Below the pieces are notes generated by a model, which saw only the letters and a program-made list of their open reading frames with translations, was not told where the DNA came from and did no database searches. A stretch of 64,000 nt of DNA from Chloroflexi bacterium UBA4733 (GTDB lineage Bacteria > Chloroflexota > UBA4733), in contig DHIZ01000107.1 of assembly GCA_002404055.1 (NCBI GenBank), positions 7,020-71,019 of the forward strand. Direction: 5' to 3'. Shown one piece after another: positions 60,943-64,000 of the stretch. The position numbers were made by a program, and so were the translations under genes. Within the stretch, counting starts at the first letter, position 1. Every line of letters begins with the position of its first letter.

Positions 60943-61836
60943 CTACTGGCCCGACACCTGCCAGTTCTCGCGCCAGACCGAGTCAACGGAGGGCGCCGGT
61001 GAGCCGTCCCACGATTCCTGCATGCAAGCGAACTGCCCGAGTTTCGGCTGCACCTCGGCGCTCCAGAACTCCTCCACGTCGGCGAAGGTGCGGAAGGTAT
61101 GGCGGGGCTGCAACCGGTCGTACTCGGCCAGCAACTCCTGACCCTTTGCGCCCAGGTTGCGCACGATGTCGGCCGCCATGCGCTCACCGACCAGACGATT
61201 CGACTGGTGCGCCGTCGGTCCCATGCCGAACTGCGGAATAGGCGTGCCGGGAGGTGGCAGGCGCGAGACATCGACGCAGTCCGGCTCGAGCGCCCAGAGC
61301 AGAGACGTTTCAACCTTCCCGGCGTGGTCACCGCTGCTCTTGCCATCGCTGTCGAAACCTGGCCGGTTCGCCTCGCTGTCCTGCAGGAAGAAGAGGCGTG
61401 TACCGACATGCGGCTGGAGGAGCTCGACCAGGCGCTTGAAGTCCAGGCTGTGCCGGCCGTAGTGACCCGTGATGAAAAGGGCAGCGTGGAACCCGAGCAT
61501 GTCCGCGGTGCGCACCTGGTAGCAGACGTTGCGAAAGAAGACCCACGGCGGCACACAGGAGAGCCAGGGTCGGGGTGTCTCCCCGACCATCCGCTCGGCC
61601 CAGATGTTGTAGCCGCCGAAGCCGTGGATGTGCCAGAAGCTGGGTGGCGCCACGATGCCCCCCGTGCTGTGGGCGGCGGCGCAGGCCAAACCGTGTGCCT
61701 TGAGTTCGTCCAGGCCCAGGGCATTGTGCGGACCATGGGGCTCGCACAGCCCATAGGTGAAGTACAGCAACGGACAGGCGGCGAAGGCCTGTTCCAACTC
61801 ATCGGGGAACATACGCTCCCAGCGAACTTCTCGCAT
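60943..61836 (-). CDS. Creatininase/creatinine amidohydrolase-family protein (paralog B)
   Basis: This 297-residue paralog of 38402-39304 has the same ligands: CEPHGPHNALGLD, ITGHYGRH and KVETSLLW for the glutamate region. ATG 61836 (AGGGAG upstream) gives MREVRWERMF, the same start as paralog A. The frame stays open to 62361, but that extension encodes a fragment of an SBP and not family sequence. It converges with the sulfatase at 59448. An amide or lactam substrate is likely; identity is unknown. Confidence 0.85.
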   Translation of the reverse strand: MREVRWERMFPDELEQAFAACPLLYFTYGLCEPHGPHNALGLDELKAHGLACAAAHSTGGIVAPPSFWHIHGFGGYNIWAERMVGETPRPWLSCVPPWVFFRNVCYQVRTADMLGFHAALFITGHYGRHSLDFKRLVELLQPHVGTRLFFLQDSEANRPGFDSDGKSSGDHAGKVETSLLWALEPDCVDVSRLPPPGTPIPQFGMGPTAHQSNRLVGERMAADIVRNLGAKGQELLAEYDRLQPRHTFRTFADVEEFWSAEVQPKLGQFACMQESWDGSPAPSVDSVWRENWQVSGQ

Positions 61837-62040
61837 CAACTCCCTATCTCGCTCCAGGTAAGCGGTGAGGTTGGTCAGCGCGCCCTTCCAACCGAGTGTG
61901 GCGATGATGCCACCGGCGAGTGTGGCAAAGTCCAGTGGCGCGCCACCGACCAGGAGTGTCAGCAGCTTCGTCACGTCCGAATAGCCAACCGTCTCGATCG
62001 TCACACCGGCCTTTTGGCCGGCATACGTAAGTGGGGTGGG
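61837..62040 (-). pseudogene. Internal fragment of a solute-binding protein gene
   Basis: In the frame directly before the creatininase start, about 65 codons encode AGVTIETVGYSDVTKLLTLL and GWKGALTNLTAYLERD. This is the early mature region of a sugar SBP (compare GAPLDFATLAGG with GTPPDV motifs of its neighbours). Signal peptide, lipobox and all later parts are missing. It is a relic of a deleted SBP gene, now in frame with the downstream enzyme. Confidence 0.65.
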
Positions 62041-62122
62041 CAATGGATGATAGCGACCGGGTAGTAGTAGCGGAGATGACGGTCCCCGTTCCCGCTGCGC
62101 CACTCCGTTCCCCTCCAGGCGC

Positions 62123-63022
62123 TCAACAGCGAACCGCCGGCTCAGTCCCCCCCGTGCTTTTATACCCTCGCATGGCCTCGCTGAGTTGTTCCCGTACTTC
62201 CTCTGGCACACGATCGCGCAGTCGGTTCTTCCCTTGCACACGGTCTTGCGGGATCGTCGCATCCGCGAAGATGAGCGCTTCACGGAAAAGGCCGGCTTCG
62301 GTAATCGGGTGGCCCCGTGGATCAAAAATAGCGCTGTCGCCGTAGCCAAGACAGCGTTCACGGTCCGTCACGACGACGTTGCTGCGCACGACGTACACAT
62401 CGAGCAGCGCGGCCAGACCAATGTGGTTATTGCGTACCCGAATCCGGTGGTCGTCCATGCCCTGGGGCGGGATGCAATTGAAGTGTGGACTGAAGAGAAT
62501 GGTCATACCGCGATACGCCATAGTGGCAGCAGTCTCAAAGAACGAGGAGTCGGCGCAAATGATGCAGCCAAAGGTGAGTCCCTTGGCCTGAAACACTGGC
62601 AGGTCGTAATCGCGGGAGAAACGCATCACGTCAGCATCGCTACTGGTCAGCATCGTCTTGCGATAGACACCGAGTAGCTGACCGCGGTGCAAGATCACCA
62701 CGCTGTTGGCGATGTTGTCCTTCTCCCGCCGCTCGGCCAGGCCCACGAGCAGCACGATGTCGTGTTGCCCAGTCTGGACCGTCAACTCGACAAGCCTCGG
62801 ATCGTCGACGGCGAGTGCTCCCCGCTCGATCGTTTGGCGGTCACCGTAGCCGCTCAGGAACGTCTCCGGCAAGCAGAGGAAATCGACGCCGCGACCGGCG
62901 GCCTCCTGCAGAATACGCCGAACGGTTGCTAGGTTGGCGTCGACATCGCCGGGGACGCTGCGTCCCTGGTACGCCGCTAGTCGCACCGTAATCGCGGACT
63001 CGGGCACGCGTTCGTTCCTCAT
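62123..63022 (-). CDS. Carbon-nitrogen hydrolase (nitrilase superfamily)
   Basis: This 299-residue protein has the full nitrilase-fold triad: E53 in CLPETFLSG, K122 in YRKTML and C156 in GCIICADSSFFE. It should hydrolyse an amide, nitrile or carbamoyl group in the cytoplasm. ATG 63022 lies 3 bases after the SBP stop at 63026, so the two are translationally coupled and the SBP ligand may carry an amide. Creatininase paralog B downstream adds a second amidohydrolase to the unit. Confidence 0.88.
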   Translation of the reverse strand: MRNERVPESAITVRLAAYQGRSVPGDVDANLATVRRILQEAAGRGVDFLCLPETFLSGYGDRQTIERGALAVDDPRLVELTVQTGQHDIVLLVGLAERREKDNIANSVVILHRGQLLGVYRKTMLTSSDADVMRFSRDYDLPVFQAKGLTFGCIICADSSFFETAATMAYRGMTILFSPHFNCIPPQGMDDHRIRVRNNHIGLAALLDVYVVRSNVVVTDRERCLGYGDSAIFDPRGHPITEAGLFREALIFADATIPQDRVQGKNRLRDRVPEEVREQLSEAMRGYKSTGGTEPAVRC

Positions 63023-63025
63023 CTA

Positions 63026-64000
63026 TCAACTCGGCTGACGCAAGAGTGCGTTAGCCAGTTGAGCGGCTTGCCGGATGGCATCCGTCGCGGACTGTTTGCC
63101 GGCCGCACACTGTACGAGGATCGGGTTCACCGCATTAGCCACGGCGGTGGGCTGGATGAAGGGATAGGCACCCCCCAGCACTCCGTACTGCGGTACATAC
63201 TGCAGATCCGGGAACTTTTGGGCCATAGAGGCAAACGCCTGGGACGCAAAGAAGTCCTTGCGCGGTTGCTCCGCTCGCTGCGTCGTCTGCAAGCAAATGG
63301 TGCGCGCTTCCAGTCCGGCGAAGTAGCTGGCGAAGGTCCAGGCGGCATCCGGATGCTTACTGCCGACGGGCAGCGTGATCATATTCGTAAAGCTCACGCT
63401 GCTGTTCTTCGCGCCGTGGGGACCGCGCGGCATCAGGGCCATGCGCAGATCAAGAGCCGAAGCTCCACTCTCCAAGAACTCCACCTGGAACGTCCCGCCG
63501 AGTTGCATGGCGACCGTGCCGTCGAAGACGCGCCCATTCTTGGTGACCGGCGGCTTTTGACCCGCGGCCCAGGTAGCTTGCCCCGGCCACTTACCCGAAT
63601 TGATGTCAGCGATGAACTGTAATGTTTCAATGCCGGCTTCGTTGTCCCAACCGACCGCCGTCTGTTGAGCGTCGTACATGCTCGCGCCGTCGGATTGAAC
63701 GAGCGTGGCCAGGTTGTTCACGTTCGCCGCCACGCCGTCGAAGCCGGCCACGGTGATGTTGGTACCTACCCGCTGGGTCAACTTGGCGGCATTGGCATAA
63801 AAGTCGCCCCAGGTCCAATGGTTCACGGCATCGACGGAGGGATCCAGCCCTGCCGTCTTGAATAGTGCGGCGTTATACCAGATGACGTTCGAGCTGGGCC
63901 CCTCCATGGGCTTTAAGGGGTAGGTTTTTGGATTAGGCGTCATCGTCGAGGCCTGGGAGGGGGAGTTGGATAGGGCCGGGAGTAGGTGGCCAGGGGTCTG
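63026..64000 (-). CDS. Extracellular solute-binding protein, N-terminal part outside the window
   Basis: The minus-strand frame is open to the window end, so the ATG at 63943 is internal and the lipoprotein signal lies beyond. The visible 324 residues show VIWYNAALFKTAGLDP, HWTWGDFYANAAKLTQR, AMQLGGTFQVEFLESG and KHPDAAWTFASYFAG. These are typical of the C-terminal two thirds of a family-1 SBP. It is coupled to the nitrilase-type hydrolase. Confidence 0.85.
   Translation of the reverse strand, partial: QTPGHLLPALSNSPSQASTMTPNPKTYPLKPMEGPSSNVIWYNAALFKTAGLDPSVDAVNHWTWGDFYANAAKLTQRVGTNITVAGFDGVAANVNNLATLVQSDGASMYDAQQTAVGWDNEAGIETLQFIADINSGKWPGQATWAAGQKPPVTKNGRVFDGTVAMQLGGTFQVEFLESGASALDLRMALMPRGPHGAKNSSVSFTNMITLPVGSKHPDAAWTFASYFAGLEARTICLQTTQRAEQPRKDFFASQAFASMAQKFPDLQYVPQYGVLGGAYPFIQPTAVANAVNPILVQCAAGKQSATDAIRQAAQLANALLRQPS

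Noticed and set aside
61837..62361. N-terminal extension of creatininase paralog B (open frame to 62361)
   Set aside because: Paralog A starts at the equivalent of ATG 61836, and the extension encodes an SBP fragment and unrelated sequence overlapping the nitrilase gene.

Overview
The window is GC-rich, gene-dense bacterial chromosomal DNA. It carries housekeeping genes for heme A synthase (ctaA), NadC, FabI and IspH, many twin-arginine/lipobox lipoproteins, cytoplasmic sulfatases and many dispersed palindromic repeats. Together these suggest an aerobic Gram-positive-type or monoderm bacterium, most likely a Chloroflexota member of the Thermomicrobia/Sphaerobacter kind. That placement is inferred from gene content only. 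No rRNA or tRNA gene was recognised. Layout: 1-3.2 kb holds the 3' part of a CehA/McbA-type metallohydrolase and a convergent solute-binding lipoprotein (SBP). 3.4-18.6 kb is mostly core or household genes: ctaA, a NUDIX hydrolase, a nucleotide-sugar-type epimerase, three coupled glycosyltransferases, a LuxR-type regulator with a degenerate receiver, nadC, an Ldh-type dehydrogenase, fabI, a secreted two-repeat protein, a GT87-like membrane protein, ispH and two alpha/beta hydrolases. Palindromic repeats lie between them. From 17.9 kb to the right end the window becomes an accessory catabolic region. It has about eleven SBP genes, four intact sulfatases and one broken one, and an alkaline-phosphatase-like enzyme. 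It also has a second CehA-type hydrolase, two creatininase-family proteins, two paralogous SGNH-type hydrolases, a NodB-type deacetylase, a PIG-L deacetylase and a PhyH-type dioxygenase. A metallophosphoesterase, a Gfo/Idh/MocA oxidoreductase, an Old Yellow Enzyme, a GH-A-type glycosidase, a nitrilase-type hydrolase and RpiR and AraC regulators complete it. No ABC permease or ATPase is encoded anywhere in the window. The SBPs must therefore share transporters encoded elsewhere or act as sensors or scavengers. The region reads as a library of capture-and-cleave modules for organic sulfates, phosphates, amides or modified sugars that has grown by duplication and shuffling. The same gene pairs (SBP+SGNH, sulfatase+creatininase) recur in different orientations, and paralog remnants lie between them. 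Two observations stand out. First, 53500-54126 is one reading frame interrupted by an in-frame TGA at the exact selenocysteine position of the iodothyronine deiodinase family (FGSYT-U-PPF). An SECIS-like hairpin with a GGUCA apical loop follows directly, so it is best read as a bacterial selenoprotein. Second, six promoter regions across 39 kb (about 16.58, 25.81, 28.54, 39.37, 42.04 and 55.80 kb) each carry two directly abutting 14-bp sites of consensus TGRYAYCGATNYCA. Three of these lie on recognisable TTGACA-type promoters. They define a candidate shared regulon of LacI-like operator type covering an SBP/sulfatase divergent pair, the NodB deacetylase, a sulfatase, the AraC regulator, an alpha/beta hydrolase and the phosphatase-like enzyme.
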